From the NCBI GenBank assembly GCA_002307055.1, contig DBTM01000089.1, positions 1 through 44,403 on the forward strand: DNA of 44,403 nt, written 5' to 3'. Both the position numbers and the translations under genes were made by a program. Numbering within the stretch: the stretch's first letter is position 1; every line of letters begins with the position of its first letter. A model generated the notes under the pieces. It was not told the origin of the DNA, ran no database searches, and saw nothing but the letters and a program-made list of their open reading frames with translations. This stretch comes from Clostridiales bacterium UBA1316. Its GTDB lineage: Bacteria; Bacillota; Clostridia; Oscillospirales; Oscillospiraceae. Below, piece after piece: positions 24,293 to 33,175 of this stretch.

Positions 24293-24502
24293 ATGCGCAG
24301 CAAGGAAGCCAGCGACAAGCTCAATAAACTCAAAATGGAAGCAGCCAATGAAATCGGTATGACACAATATGTTAAGGAAAATAACGACCACTACAAAGGA
24401 GATGTTCCTTCAAAAATTAACGGACAGCAGGGCGGGCCGATCGGCGGCCAGATGGTTAAAAAAATGATCCAGTCCGAAGAGGGAAAACTGTCGGGCTCGT
24501 AA
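24293..24502 (+). CDS. Alpha/beta-type small acid-soluble spore protein
   Basis: A 69-residue protein of the DNA-binding SASP family that coats the spore chromosome. It keeps the two family blocks: LNKLKMEAANEIGM near the N-terminus and GGPIGGQMVKKMIQSEEGKL at the C-terminus. A diverged linker (KGDVPSKINGQQ) replaces the usual TSREnGxVGG context. GGAGGG lies about 8 bases before ATG 24293. A candidate forespore promoter precedes it. This is the main evidence that the host sporulates. Confidence 0.8.
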   Translation: MRSKEASDKLNKLKMEAANEIGMTQYVKENNDHYKGDVPSKINGQQGGPIGGQMVKKMIQSEEGKLSGS

Positions 24503-24513
24503 AGGATTGACGT

Positions 24514-24756
24514 ATGATGGAATACAAGGATTTCGAACGGGATGATGTTAAAGAGTACAAGCCGAGGAAAAAAGACACGAAAACAAATATCAGTTTTTCA
24601 GATAACTATAACGTTTCACCGGATGCCTCCGGCAAGTTGATGGCAGGCGACGGGTTATCAGACGGCGTTGAAGCTCTTGACAGCGGCGTGATGATGACGA
24701 CATCTGAGATTATTGATTTTTCCGAAGGAACCGACTCCTGGACAAATCAGCATTGA
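24514..24756 (+). CDS. Small acidic protein downstream of SASP
   Basis: An 80-residue soluble protein starting 11 bases after the SASP stop, probably on the same transcript. It is acidic, with no Cys and no hydrophobic segment; the middle reads ISFSDNYNVSPDASGKLMAG. No family is recognised. Co-transcription with the SASP suggests expression in the forespore. Confidence 0.6.
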   Translation: MMEYKDFERDDVKEYKPRKKDTKTNISFSDNYNVSPDASGKLMAGDGLSDGVEALDSGVMMTTSEIIDFSEGTDSWTNQH

Positions 24757-24764
24757 GAAATGGT

Positions 24765-24803
24765 AAAAAAACACGATGAGGACAATCCTCACCGTGTTTT
24801 TTT
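24765..24803. terminator. Bidirectional terminator
   Basis: AAAAAACACG-A-TGAGGA pairs with TCCTCA-C-CGTGTTTTTT (one mismatch) around CAA. The A run on one side and T run on the other serve the convergent small-protein and hydrogenase operons. Confidence 0.9.
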
Positions 24804-24818
24804 AATTAGAGCTTAATA

Positions 24819-26579
24819 TTATAAGCAGTCTTTGCCCTGAAGGCGCGGAGACAGCGGCATGTCCCAGGAAACATTATCGATATGCAGCAGCTCGTGAACT
24901 TTATGAGCCATTTCGCTGCCTACAAAGCTGTCATACATCGCTTCGATTGAGGGATTCTCGTGCGAGAAGCGGAGCGACGAGTTACGGTCAAGGCCGTAGA
25001 GGCTCTGACCCCTTGCCATGGCCATTTCGCGATTGAGGTTGATCGGCTGGCCGCCGCCGTTGATACAGCCGCTCGGGCATGCCATAACTTCGACGAAATC
25101 ATACTGGACCTCTCCGCTGCGGATAGCCTCGACAAGGTTCCTGGCGTTAGCCAGCCCGCTGGCAACAGCGACCCGAACCTGCTTGCCCTTAATGTCGAAC
25201 GTTGCCTCGCGCCAGCCGTTCATACCGCGGACATTGGCAAAGGCGTCAACATCGGGGTTTTCGCCTGTTGCCAGGAAATAAACGGAACGCAGCGCCGCTT
25301 CCATAACGCCGCCGGACGCACCGAAGATGACGCCGGCCCCTGTGCTCATGCCCATGGGCTGGTCAAACTCTTCCTCAGTCAGATTGGCGGGCTGGATATG
25401 CTCGGCGACGATCATGCGGGAAATTTCTCTTGTCGTCAGCACGAGGTCGACGTCCGGGCCGGTTCCAGTTGAATCTGTTCCGGGCAGCGTGCACTCGGAT
25501 TTCTTAGCCGTGCAGGGCATGACGGAGACACAGAAAATTCTGGAGGGGTCCACCTTGAGGATGTCGGCCAGATACGTTTTTGCGACAGCGCCGAACATCT
25601 GCTGGGGTGATTTTGTTGTAGAAAAATGCTCCATCATTTCCGGATACTGTGATTTCGTGAAGCGGACCCATCCGGGGCAGCAGGAGGTGAAGAGCGGATA
25701 TCTGTTCGGCTCCTTGCTGTTGAATTTACGGCGCATAAATTCATTGCCTTCCTCGATAATCGTCAGGTCGGCGCCGAAATCGGTATCAAAGACATAATTA
25801 AAGCCCATTTTGCGCAGGGCGGCGACCAGCCGCTTGACCGTCGCGAATTCCCTGGAGATACCAAGGTCTTCGCCCCAGGCGGCGCGGACAGCCGGCGCAA
25901 CCTGAACGACGGTGATCATCTCGGGGTCGGCAAGCGCCCGGAACGCTTTCATGGTATCGTCCCGCTCGCTGAGCGCGCCGGTCGGGCAATGGGTGATGCA
26001 CTGGCCGCACAGCACGCAGTCCGATTCGGTGATTTCGCGGTCACAGGAGACGCCGATCGTCGTCCTCGAGCCGGTGTTGTCGAGGCCCCATACGCCGACG
26101 GACTGCACCTTGTTGCACACCTGGATGCACCGCATGCACTTGATGCACTTAGAATCGTCCTTGATGAGGGGGAAGGTCATGTCCCAATTCTTTTCGGGGA
26201 CCTCCTTGCTGTACGGTTGAGAAATGATGCCCAGGTCGTTTGCGATTTTCTGAAGGCCGCAGTTGGTGCTCCTGATGCAGGTCGGGCAGTTGCAGTCGTG
26301 CTGCGACAGTATAAACTGAACATTAACCTGGCGGGCTTCGCGCGCTTTGGGGCTATTGGTCATGACGACCATACCCTCGCTGACCGGCGTATTGCACGTC
26401 GTGACGAGCTTTTTGCGCCCTTCAATTTCCGCCATGCAGATACGGCACGCGCCGATATCGTTGATGTCCTTCATGTAGCAGAGCGTCGGAAGAAAGACAC
26501 CGACGGTTTTTGCCGCGTTCAGGATTGTCGTGCCTTCCGGCACTGTCACCGGTATATTATCGATCTTCAAATTTACCAT
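24819..26579 (-). CDS. hydA: [FeFe]-hydrogenase catalytic subunit
   Basis: A 586-residue group A hydrogenase that makes or uses H2 at an H-cluster in the cytosol. From the N-terminus: a [2Fe-2S] domain (C34, C45, C48, C62), a His-Cys [4Fe-4S] site (H94, C98, C101, C107), two ferredoxin [4Fe-4S] clusters (C145/148/151/155 and C188/191/194/198), then the H-cluster motifs TSCCPGW (298-304), MPCTAKKSE (354-362) and CPSGCINGGGQP (501-512). All are canonical, including the proton-transfer Cys. The gene overlaps the end of the flavoprotein gene by 7 bases, so the two form a complex or a coupled pair; the flavoprotein should pass electrons from NAD(P)H. Confidence 0.95.
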   Translation of the reverse strand: MVNLKIDNIPVTVPEGTTILNAAKTVGVFLPTLCYMKDINDIGACRICMAEIEGRKKLVTTCNTPVSEGMVVMTNSPKAREARQVNVQFILSQHDCNCPTCIRSTNCGLQKIANDLGIISQPYSKEVPEKNWDMTFPLIKDDSKCIKCMRCIQVCNKVQSVGVWGLDNTGSRTTIGVSCDREITESDCVLCGQCITHCPTGALSERDDTMKAFRALADPEMITVVQVAPAVRAAWGEDLGISREFATVKRLVAALRKMGFNYVFDTDFGADLTIIEEGNEFMRRKFNSKEPNRYPLFTSCCPGWVRFTKSQYPEMMEHFSTTKSPQQMFGAVAKTYLADILKVDPSRIFCVSVMPCTAKKSECTLPGTDSTGTGPDVDLVLTTREISRMIVAEHIQPANLTEEEFDQPMGMSTGAGVIFGASGGVMEAALRSVYFLATGENPDVDAFANVRGMNGWREATFDIKGKQVRVAVASGLANARNLVEAIRSGEVQYDFVEVMACPSGCINGGGQPINLNREMAMARGQSLYGLDRNSSLRFSHENPSIEAMYDSFVGSEMAHKVHELLHIDNVSWDMPLSPRLQGKDCL

Positions 26580-28408
26580 TGCGTGTTACCTCCTCCCAGC
26601 GTCCCGAAACCGAAATGGTCACAGCGCAGACAGCGCCGCGCCTCCTGAGAGACTTCCTCACGGGTCATCCCGATTTCAGACAACTCAAAGCTGCACTTTC
26701 TCTCACCGGCTTCATGCTCGCTCATTTCGACGCGTCCCATGAGCGGCTTTTCGCGCAGCGCGGTGAAGGTGATATCTATTTTAACTTCAAGCTTGTGTGC
26801 AAAACCGAGATATTCATCGATATTAGCCGCGGCGACCTTTCCGGCTTCGATGGCACGGATGACCGTTGCGGGACCTGACAGGCAGTCTCCACCGGTATAG
26901 ACGCCGGGCATGGAGGCAATCGCGCCGCTTTTCTCGGCGGCGTGGGTGCCGCGCTTAATGGGAATACCGGATTTTTCAAATTCAGAGGTTTCGACAGCCT
27001 GTCCGACAGCCATGATGACGATATCACACAGGATCGTGATCTCCGGCAGCTTGGCGTTTGCCGGTGCCGGGCGTCCGTCGTCACCGATTTTGCCGACAAT
27101 CTGCGGCTGCGCGCGGAAGCCTGTCACATTGCCGTTTTCGTCAGACAGGATACCGGCGGGCGCATTCAGGGTAATCATCTCGACACCTTCGGCAACGGCG
27201 GCTTCAACCTCCAGCGGCAGTGCGGTCATATCCTTCTGGCGGCGTCTGTAAACAACGCTGACCTTAGAAGCGCCGAGCCTGACGGCGGTTCTGGCCGCGT
27301 CCATGGCGACATTTCCGCCGCCGACGACAACAATCTGCTTTCCTGTAAAGTCGGGTATAATCTCATCGCCGATGCTGCGTAAAAGCTCGACAGCGGATAT
27401 GACACCTTTTTTATCCTCGCCCTCAATGCCGAGCTTTTTCTCTGTATGAGCACCGATGGCGATATAGACGGCGTCGAAATCAGCGCGCAGCTGCTCAAGC
27501 GTGATGTCTTTGCCGATATGGGTATTCAGTTTGACTTCAATGCCTGTGGCGAGTATCGCATCTAAATCGTACTGCAGCCGCTCTTTTGGAAAACGATAAC
27601 TGGGGATACCGTAGCGAAGCATACCGCCAAGGCGGGCGCGTTTTTCGTAAACTGTGACGCTGTGGCCCATGAGCTGCAGATAGTAGGCAGCCGACAAGCC
27701 CGAAGGCCCGCCGCCGACAACGGCGATCTTCTTCTCGGTGGCGGCTAAACGCTCGGGCGGCGGAACGACACCTGAATAATCGGCGGCGAAGCGTTTGATA
27801 CCGCGGATGTTGATGGCGTCGTCGAGCAGCATGCGGCGGCAGCGCGTTTCACACGGGTGCTCGCAGATGTAGCCGCAGGCGCTTGGAAAGGGGTTGTCTT
27901 TTCTGATGAGGCGAATGGCGTCGTCATAGCGTCTCTCGCCGACAAGCGTGATATAGCCGGGGACATCGATATGCGCCGGACAGTTTGACGTACAGGGTAT
28001 AGCCTGCTCGAACCGCGCGCTGCATCTTCCTTTAAGGATGTGGTATTCATAGTCTTTTCTGAAGGCGCTGAGGCTTTTTAAAATAAAGTCGGCAGCACCG
28101 TAGCCAATGGCGCAGTCTGCGGTGTCTGATATCACCTGCGCGGTGCTTTCGATGAGGTTGATGGTCCCCATCTTCGCCTTGCCGTCAAGCACGGACTCCA
28201 TCAGATTAACGAGATTGTTCAGCCCAACTCTGCAGGGTACACATTTACCGCAGGACTGAGCCTGACACACCTTGACAAACGATGCCGCCATATCAATGGG
28301 ACAAATGGCAGAAGGGCCGGAGCGGACTCGTCGGGCGATATCATCATACAGATGCTCCAGCACCAGCTGAGCCTCGCTTGGAGTCATAATACTTAATCTG
28401 CTCACCAT
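26573..28408 (-). CDS. Fusion of NuoF C-terminal FeS domain and GltD-like flavoprotein
   Basis: A 611-residue electron-transfer subunit. Residues 1-115 match only the C-terminal [4Fe-4S] part of NuoF/HydB (C53, C56, C59 in CGKCVPCR, and C99), without the FMN/NADH Rossmann part. Residues about 125-210 are the N-terminal FeS domain of the GltD family (CTSNCPAHIDVPGYI, CGYICEHPCETRC). Then come the FAD motif GGGPSG at 232-237 and a second dinucleotide site VVVGGGNVAMDAA. The C-terminus has a CLRC motif. The start at 28408 has GGAAAGGAAG upstream. It probably feeds electrons from NADPH (or NADH) to HydA. No NuoE/HydC-like gene is present, unlike trimeric bifurcating hydrogenases. Confidence 0.88.
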   Translation of the reverse strand: MVSRLSIMTPSEAQLVLEHLYDDIARRVRSGPSAICPIDMAASFVKVCQAQSCGKCVPCRVGLNNLVNLMESVLDGKAKMGTINLIESTAQVISDTADCAIGYGAADFILKSLSAFRKDYEYHILKGRCSARFEQAIPCTSNCPAHIDVPGYITLVGERRYDDAIRLIRKDNPFPSACGYICEHPCETRCRRMLLDDAINIRGIKRFAADYSGVVPPPERLAATEKKIAVVGGGPSGLSAAYYLQLMGHSVTVYEKRARLGGMLRYGIPSYRFPKERLQYDLDAILATGIEVKLNTHIGKDITLEQLRADFDAVYIAIGAHTEKKLGIEGEDKKGVISAVELLRSIGDEIIPDFTGKQIVVVGGGNVAMDAARTAVRLGASKVSVVYRRRQKDMTALPLEVEAAVAEGVEMITLNAPAGILSDENGNVTGFRAQPQIVGKIGDDGRPAPANAKLPEITILCDIVIMAVGQAVETSEFEKSGIPIKRGTHAAEKSGAIASMPGVYTGGDCLSGPATVIRAIEAGKVAAANIDEYLGFAHKLEVKIDITFTALREKPLMGRVEMSEHEAGERKCSFELSEIGMTREEVSQEARRCLRCDHFGFGTLGGGNTQW

Positions 28409-28455
28409 TTTCTTCCTTTCCTGTAAGACGTATTTTTGCTTAGTGCTTACTATTA

Positions 28456-28764
28456 TTATCGGGATGTTTGGTCTAAAAATGAGCGTTTGGTATATATAAG
28501 CACATCGTCAAATTCGGGATGCTCAGTGAACCACTTGATAGCGTAGCTGCACGTTGGAATGGCTTTACGGTGTGTCAGCCTGAGCTCAATTGCCGCGCGC
28601 TCCATGAGCCGACCGGCGACGCCCTTGCCGCGCAGAGACTCGTCGACCTGCGTGTGGCATATGTCAACAATGCCGTCTGACTGGATTATAAAAAGGATTT
28701 CAGCCATAATTTTTCCGTTTTCCTCGTATTCAATTTTATTCTCGCTGACGTTGACTGACGCCAT
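28456..28764 (-). CDS. YjdJ-type GNAT acetyltransferase
   Basis: A 102-residue minimal GNAT of the YjdJ/Gcn5-related type. It shows ICHTQVDESLRGKGVAGRLM, where the CoA loop is RGKGVA, followed by the PTCSYAIKWFTEHPEF block with its conserved Cys. The start at 28764 has GGGAGGT about 7 bases upstream. It ends 47 bases before the hydrogenase flavoprotein gene on the same strand, so it could be co-transcribed with it. The substrate is unknown. Confidence 0.87.
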   Translation of the reverse strand: MASVNVSENKIEYEENGKIMAEILFIIQSDGIVDICHTQVDESLRGKGVAGRLMERAAIELRLTHRKAIPTCSYAIKWFTEHPEFDDVLIYTKRSFLDQTSR

Positions 28765-28982
28765 AATTTTACCTCCCAGTATAAATGCACAATTATCAAC
28801 TGTTTTATTATATTTAACACGATTTTAAGTAAAAGAGCAAGCTATATCTGAGCCTAATCAATAGCATATCAACAGGAGCATTTTCAAAAAAAGCTATACG
28901 AAACACACACTATACGGTAAAATGAATAAAAAAGCGCGCCGAACGGAAACTGAATTAATGAATTATCACATTACCGAATTAC

Positions 28983-29011
28983 TTGATTAGCACGCTAAAG
29001 TGTGGTAAAAT
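28983..29011 (+). promoter_or_regulatory. Promoter of the histidine operon
   Basis: TTGATT (28983-28988) and TAAAAT (29006-29011) with a 17-base spacer, about 33 bases before hisZ. An inverted repeat ACTTGAT (28981-28987) / ATCAAGT (29017-29023) flanks the promoter and could be an operator. No T-box is visible. Confidence 0.6.
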
Positions 29012-29043
29012 CTGATCATCAAGTGCTAGAGTGGGGAAATAAG

Positions 29044-30186
29044 ATGACTTTATCAGAGGATGTACTTAAAAACGAAGAAAAAGCGATGATGAGCCTGAGG
29101 GCTCTTTACGGGAAATACGGATATTCTCAATACAAAATGAGCAAATTTGAAGAATATGATCTGTACGTCCGCAATAAAAGCTTTCTCGCCTCAGAACATA
29201 TCATCACCTTTAACGATATGAGCGGCAAGCTCATGGCGCTCAAGCCGGATGTGACACTGTCCATCGTCAAGAACACAAAGGACAGCGAGGCCTCGCTCTG
29301 TAAATATTTCTATAACGAGAATGTCTACAGGCTTTCGCACACAACCCAGGAGTTTAAGGAGCGGATGCAGGTTGGGCTCGAATGCATCGGCAATATCGAT
29401 ATCTATTCCATGAGCGAAGTGATTCTGCTGGCTGAAAAAAGCCTGCAGACGATCAGCGGGAAGTATTCACTCGATATCTCACATATGGGCTTTTTGAGCG
29501 GATTTTTAGATTGCATGGACCTGTCCGGGGAGCAGACGGCGGCTGTCTTAAAGTGCATCAGTGAAAAGAACGCACCCGAGATTAAAAAGCTGTGCGCGGA
29601 ATACGGCATTACAGAGGATTCCTGCCGCAGACTGATGAAGCTGGCCTCGCTGTACGGCGCGTTTGAGGACACCATAACGAGCCTGAAAGAAATGAGTGTC
29701 AGCGAGAAAACCGATGAAGCGATCAAAGAGCTCGAGTGCGTCTATGAGACAGTCAGGAGCCTCGGCGGCGGGAAAAACATTCGTCTCGACTTTTCAATCG
29801 TCAACGATATGAATTATTACAGCGGCATCATTTTTCAGGGATTTATCGACGGCATCCCAACAGGCGTGTTATCGGGCGGCCGGTATGACAATCTGATGCT
29901 GCGCTTCGGTAAAAAGTCCGGCGCCATAGGCTTTGCCGTCTACCTTGACCTTCTGGAACGATTCGAGGAAGTAAAACGGGCGTATGATGTTGATGTCCTG
30001 GTGCTTTACGATGCGCACACGGATACGCAGCTGCTCGCCCGGACGGTTAAAGCCCTGACGGATAAAAACCAGAGTGTTCGGGCGCAAACGTTAACGAAGG
30101 CGCTCGATGAGGCACCCGATACCGTCAAATACAGACGGCTCGTCACAATTGAAAACGGGAGGCTGCAGGGTTTTGAAAATGATTAA
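29044..30186 (+). CDS. hisZ: ATP phosphoribosyltransferase regulatory subunit HisZ
   Basis: A 380-residue histidyl-tRNA synthetase paralogue that lacks a tRNA-binding anticodon domain of normal type and activates the short HisG. Class II core features are seen: ALKPDVTLSIVK (motif 2 region), YNENVYR, the HisA-like DFSIVNDMNYYSGIIFQGF and LSGGRYDNLMLRFG blocks. The start at ATG 29044 is chosen for GTGGGGA upstream; the frame opens at 29002. It overlaps hisG by 8 bases, as expected for two subunits of one enzyme. Confidence 0.9.
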   Translation: MTLSEDVLKNEEKAMMSLRALYGKYGYSQYKMSKFEEYDLYVRNKSFLASEHIITFNDMSGKLMALKPDVTLSIVKNTKDSEASLCKYFYNENVYRLSHTTQEFKERMQVGLECIGNIDIYSMSEVILLAEKSLQTISGKYSLDISHMGFLSGFLDCMDLSGEQTAAVLKCISEKNAPEIKKLCAEYGITEDSCRRLMKLASLYGAFEDTITSLKEMSVSEKTDEAIKELECVYETVRSLGGGKNIRLDFSIVNDMNYYSGIIFQGFIDGIPTGVLSGGRYDNLMLRFGKKSGAIGFAVYLDLLERFEEVKRAYDVDVLVLYDAHTDTQLLARTVKALTDKNQSVRAQTLTKALDEAPDTVKYRRLVTIENGRLQGFEND

Positions 30187-30805
30187 TATTGCGCTCCCCA
30201 AGGGCCGCCTCGGAGAAAAGGTGTACGGCATCTTTGAAGCGATCGGTTATGGGTGCCCAACGATTCTCGACAACAACAGAAAGCTGATATTTGAAAACGA
30301 GGAGACGGGCGTCCGCTATTTTTGGGTGAAGCCCTCGGATGTCGCAATTTACGTTGAGCGCGGCGCGGCTGATTTGGGTGTTGCCGGAAAAGATATTCTG
30401 CTCGAGCATTGCCCCGATGTATATGAGCTGCTGGATCTCGATGTCGGCAAATGCCGCATGTGCGTCGCGGCGCAGAAGGGCTTCAGGGACGATCTTGACA
30501 GGACGCTCAGGGTCGCGACGAAATTTACGAATATCGCCAAAAACTATTATGCCGGGCAGAGCCGTGAGATCGACATCATAAAGCTCAACGGTTCCATAGA
30601 GCTTGCCCCCATTCTCGGTATGTCCGATGTCATCGTCGATATTGTTGAAACGGGAGCGACACTCCGGGAAAATGACATGGAGGTCGTCGAAACGATTACC
30701 CCCATCAGCGCGCGGCTTATCTCCAATAAGGTCAGCTATAAATTCAAATATGCCGATATAAGCCGTCTTTGCAGCAAAGCCTCCGACTATATTAAAGAAG
30801 GTTGA
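30179..30805 (+). CDS. hisG: ATP phosphoribosyltransferase, short form
   Basis: A 208-residue HisG of the short type, which lacks the C-terminal regulatory domain and needs HisZ. It condenses ATP and PRPP, the first step of histidine synthesis. Motifs include INIALPKGRLGEKVY, the GAADLGVAGKDIL block and DVIVDIVETGATLREN for PRPP binding. The start is ATG 30179 inside the end of hisZ, although the frame opens at 30107. Confidence 0.95.
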   Translation: MINIALPKGRLGEKVYGIFEAIGYGCPTILDNNRKLIFENEETGVRYFWVKPSDVAIYVERGAADLGVAGKDILLEHCPDVYELLDLDVGKCRMCVAAQKGFRDDLDRTLRVATKFTNIAKNYYAGQSREIDIIKLNGSIELAPILGMSDVIVDIVETGATLRENDMEVVETITPISARLISNKVSYKFKYADISRLCSKASDYIKEG

Positions 30806-30809
30806 TAGT

Positions 30810-32084
30810 ATGATTAAGATATACAAATATGCCGATATCGAAAAGTCGGATATCTTTGCCAGAAGCGAAGGGCCTGCCGGTGTCGCGGAGACTGTCGCGG
30901 CAATAATTGCCGATGTCCGGGCAAACGGCGACGCGGCGCTGTTCAAATACGGAAAACAGTTCGACAAAGCCGAGCTGACCGCCCTTGAAGTCACGAAGGA
31001 AGAGCTTGACGCGGCATTTCGCCTCGCCGACCCCTGTTTTCTTGAGGTTCTGAAGAAGGCTGCCGCAAATATTGAGGCTTTTCACCGCTGCCAGCTCCGC
31101 AACGGCTTTACAATCACCCGTGAGGATGGCGTGATGCTCGGGCAGCGGATTCTGCCGCTCGACAAGGTCGGCGTCTACATCCCGGGCGGGACGGCGAGCT
31201 ATCCCTCCTCCGTGCTGATGAGCTTTATCCCGGCTAAGCTCGCCGGTGTCCGTGAGCTCATTATGATGACACCGCCAATGCCGGACGGGAATATCAATCC
31301 GAATATCCTGGCGAGCGCTCAAATCGGCGGCGCCGACAGAATCTATAAAGTTGGCGGCGCGCAGGCTATCGCCGCGCTTGCGTACGGCACGCAGACCATC
31401 CCCAGAGTGGACAAAATCGTCGGGCCGGGCAACGCCTATGTCGCGGAGGCGAAGAAACAGGTGTTTGGTCTGGTTGCCATTGATATGATCGCCGGGCCGA
31501 GCGATATCCTTGTTATCGCCGATGAAACGGCTTCAGCCGAATTCGTGGCGGCCGACCTGCTCTCTCAGGCGGAGCACGGCGAGCAATCCGTCGCCGTGCT
31601 GGTAACAGACAGTACGCTGCTTGCCAATCGGGTGGCATCGGAGATCGAAAGGCAGCTTGCGCTCCTGCCGCGCTCCGCCGCCGCCGGAGCCTCTATCGAA
31701 TTGGGCGGCAAAATCATCATTACCGAGTCTATACAACAAGCCGTTGAGGTTGCAAACAAGCTCGCGCCGGAGCACCTGGAAATCTGTGTCGACAATCCGT
31801 TTGACTATCTCGGCAGCGTCAGGAACGCCGGGTCGGTTTTCCTTGGCAAATACAGCCCGGAAGCGCTGGGTGACTATTACGCGGGGCCGAACCATACGCT
31901 CCCGACACTCGGAACGGCGCGGTTTTCCAGCCCGCTGTCTGTTGATGACTTTATAAAAAAGTCGTCATTCACGTATTACACAAAGGACGCCCTGTCAAAA
32001 GTGAGCGGGGACATCGCCTGCTTCGCAAATAAAGAAGGCTTAGACGCCCACGCCCGCTCCGTCACAGTCCGATTTAATAAATAA
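30810..32084 (+). CDS. hisD: Histidinol dehydrogenase
   Basis: A 424-residue zinc enzyme that oxidises histidinol to histidine in two NAD+-dependent steps, the last two of the pathway. Key blocks are PGGTASYPSSVLM, IVGPGNAYVAEAK, DMIAGPSDILVIAD, LLSQAEHG (zinc and active-site His), and APEHLEI with the catalytic Glu-His. Length is normal. It starts 4 bases after hisG. Confidence 0.96.
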   Translation: MIKIYKYADIEKSDIFARSEGPAGVAETVAAIIADVRANGDAALFKYGKQFDKAELTALEVTKEELDAAFRLADPCFLEVLKKAAANIEAFHRCQLRNGFTITREDGVMLGQRILPLDKVGVYIPGGTASYPSSVLMSFIPAKLAGVRELIMMTPPMPDGNINPNILASAQIGGADRIYKVGGAQAIAALAYGTQTIPRVDKIVGPGNAYVAEAKKQVFGLVAIDMIAGPSDILVIADETASAEFVAADLLSQAEHGEQSVAVLVTDSTLLANRVASEIERQLALLPRSAAAGASIELGGKIIITESIQQAVEVANKLAPEHLEICVDNPFDYLGSVRNAGSVFLGKYSPEALGDYYAGPNHTLPTLGTARFSSPLSVDDFIKKSSFTYYTKDALSKVSGDIACFANKEGLDAHARSVTVRFNK

Positions 32085-32105
32085 TATTAAATAAGGGGGG
32101 TTAAA

Positions 32106-33173
32106 ATGAGCAGATTTCTGAGTGACCGGTTTGCCGGCTTGAAGCCCTATGTGCCGGGTGAGCAGCCGATCGATATGAAATATATAAAGCTCAACACCAA
32201 CGAATCGCCGTATCCGCCTTCGCCGAAGGTGCTTGAGCGGATTAGCGCGGGTGAAATCGAAAAGCTGAAACTATATCCCGATCCTTTAGGCTCGGCGCTG
32301 ACACAAAAAGCGGCGAAGCTGTACGGCGTTTCCCCAAGCAACATCTTCCTGGCCAACGGCTCCGATGAAGCGCTGGCTTTTGCCTTTATGGCGTTTTGCG
32401 ACGAGAGGAGACAGGCGGCTTTTCCCGACATCAGCTACGGCTTTTATCCGGTGTACTGCGCGCTCTTTAATATCCCTTACATCCAAATCCCGCTGCGGGA
32501 CGATTTTTCTGTCAACTGCGAAGATTATTTCGGCATTAATAAAAACATCATCCTCGCCAACCCCAACGCGCCGACAGGCTGTATAATTTCCCTTGGGGAC
32601 ATTGAAAAAATGCTGCAGACGAACCCGGGTCATGTGGTTCTCATTGACGAGGCTTACATCGATTTCGGCGGTGAGTCCGCTGTCGGACTGATAAAGGAAT
32701 ATGACAATCTGCTCGTCGTCCACACCTGTTCAAAGTCCCGTTCACTTGCCGGGGCGCGCCTTAGCTTTGTATTTGGCTGTGACGCGCTGATAAAAGATAT
32801 CGATAAAATGAGATATTCATTTAATTCGTATAATATCAACCGCCTGACGCTGGCTGCCGGTGAAGCGGCGCTGGACGATGAAGCGTATTACATACAGATG
32901 CGGCAAAAAATTATCGGCACGCGCGAGAAAACGGCAGCTGCTTTAAAAGCGCTGGGCTTTGTCATGCCGGGGTCAAAGGCGAATTTTCTGTTTGCAAAAT
33001 ACCCGGGTGTTTCAGGCGAAATGCTCTATCGCAAATTGAAAGAAGCGGGCATTCTCGTCCGCCACTTTGACAAACCGCGCATTTCGGATTATCTTAGAAT
33101 AACCATCGGCACCGATGAACAAATGGACGCGCTGCTTGACGCGCTGAAAACCATAATGGCAAAAGGAGAATGA
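32106..33173 (+). CDS. hisC: Histidinol-phosphate aminotransferase
   Basis: A 355-residue PLP-dependent class I/II aminotransferase that makes histidinol phosphate from imidazole-acetol phosphate and glutamate. Visible features are KLNTNESPYPPSP at the N-terminus, ANGSDEAL for phosphate binding, ANPNAPTG, DEAYIDFGG, and the PLP lysine in TCSKSRSLAGARLSF. AAGGGGG precedes ATG 32106. The stop overlaps the hisB start region. Confidence 0.94.
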   Translation: MSRFLSDRFAGLKPYVPGEQPIDMKYIKLNTNESPYPPSPKVLERISAGEIEKLKLYPDPLGSALTQKAAKLYGVSPSNIFLANGSDEALAFAFMAFCDERRQAAFPDISYGFYPVYCALFNIPYIQIPLRDDFSVNCEDYFGINKNIILANPNAPTGCIISLGDIEKMLQTNPGHVVLIDEAYIDFGGESAVGLIKEYDNLLVVHTCSKSRSLAGARLSFVFGCDALIKDIDKMRYSFNSYNINRLTLAAGEAALDDEAYYIQMRQKIIGTREKTAAALKALGFVMPGSKANFLFAKYPGVSGEMLYRKLKEAGILVRHFDKPRISDYLRITIGTDEQMDALLDALKTIMAKGE

Positions 33174-33175
33174 TG

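Noticed and set aside
25989..26648. 219-codon plus-strand frame opposite hydA
   Set aside because: Antisense to conserved FeS and H-cluster motifs; no independent support.
28765..29043. T-box leader for the histidine operon
   Set aside because: No T-box sequence (AGGGTGGNACCGCG-like) and no terminator stem in the short gap.
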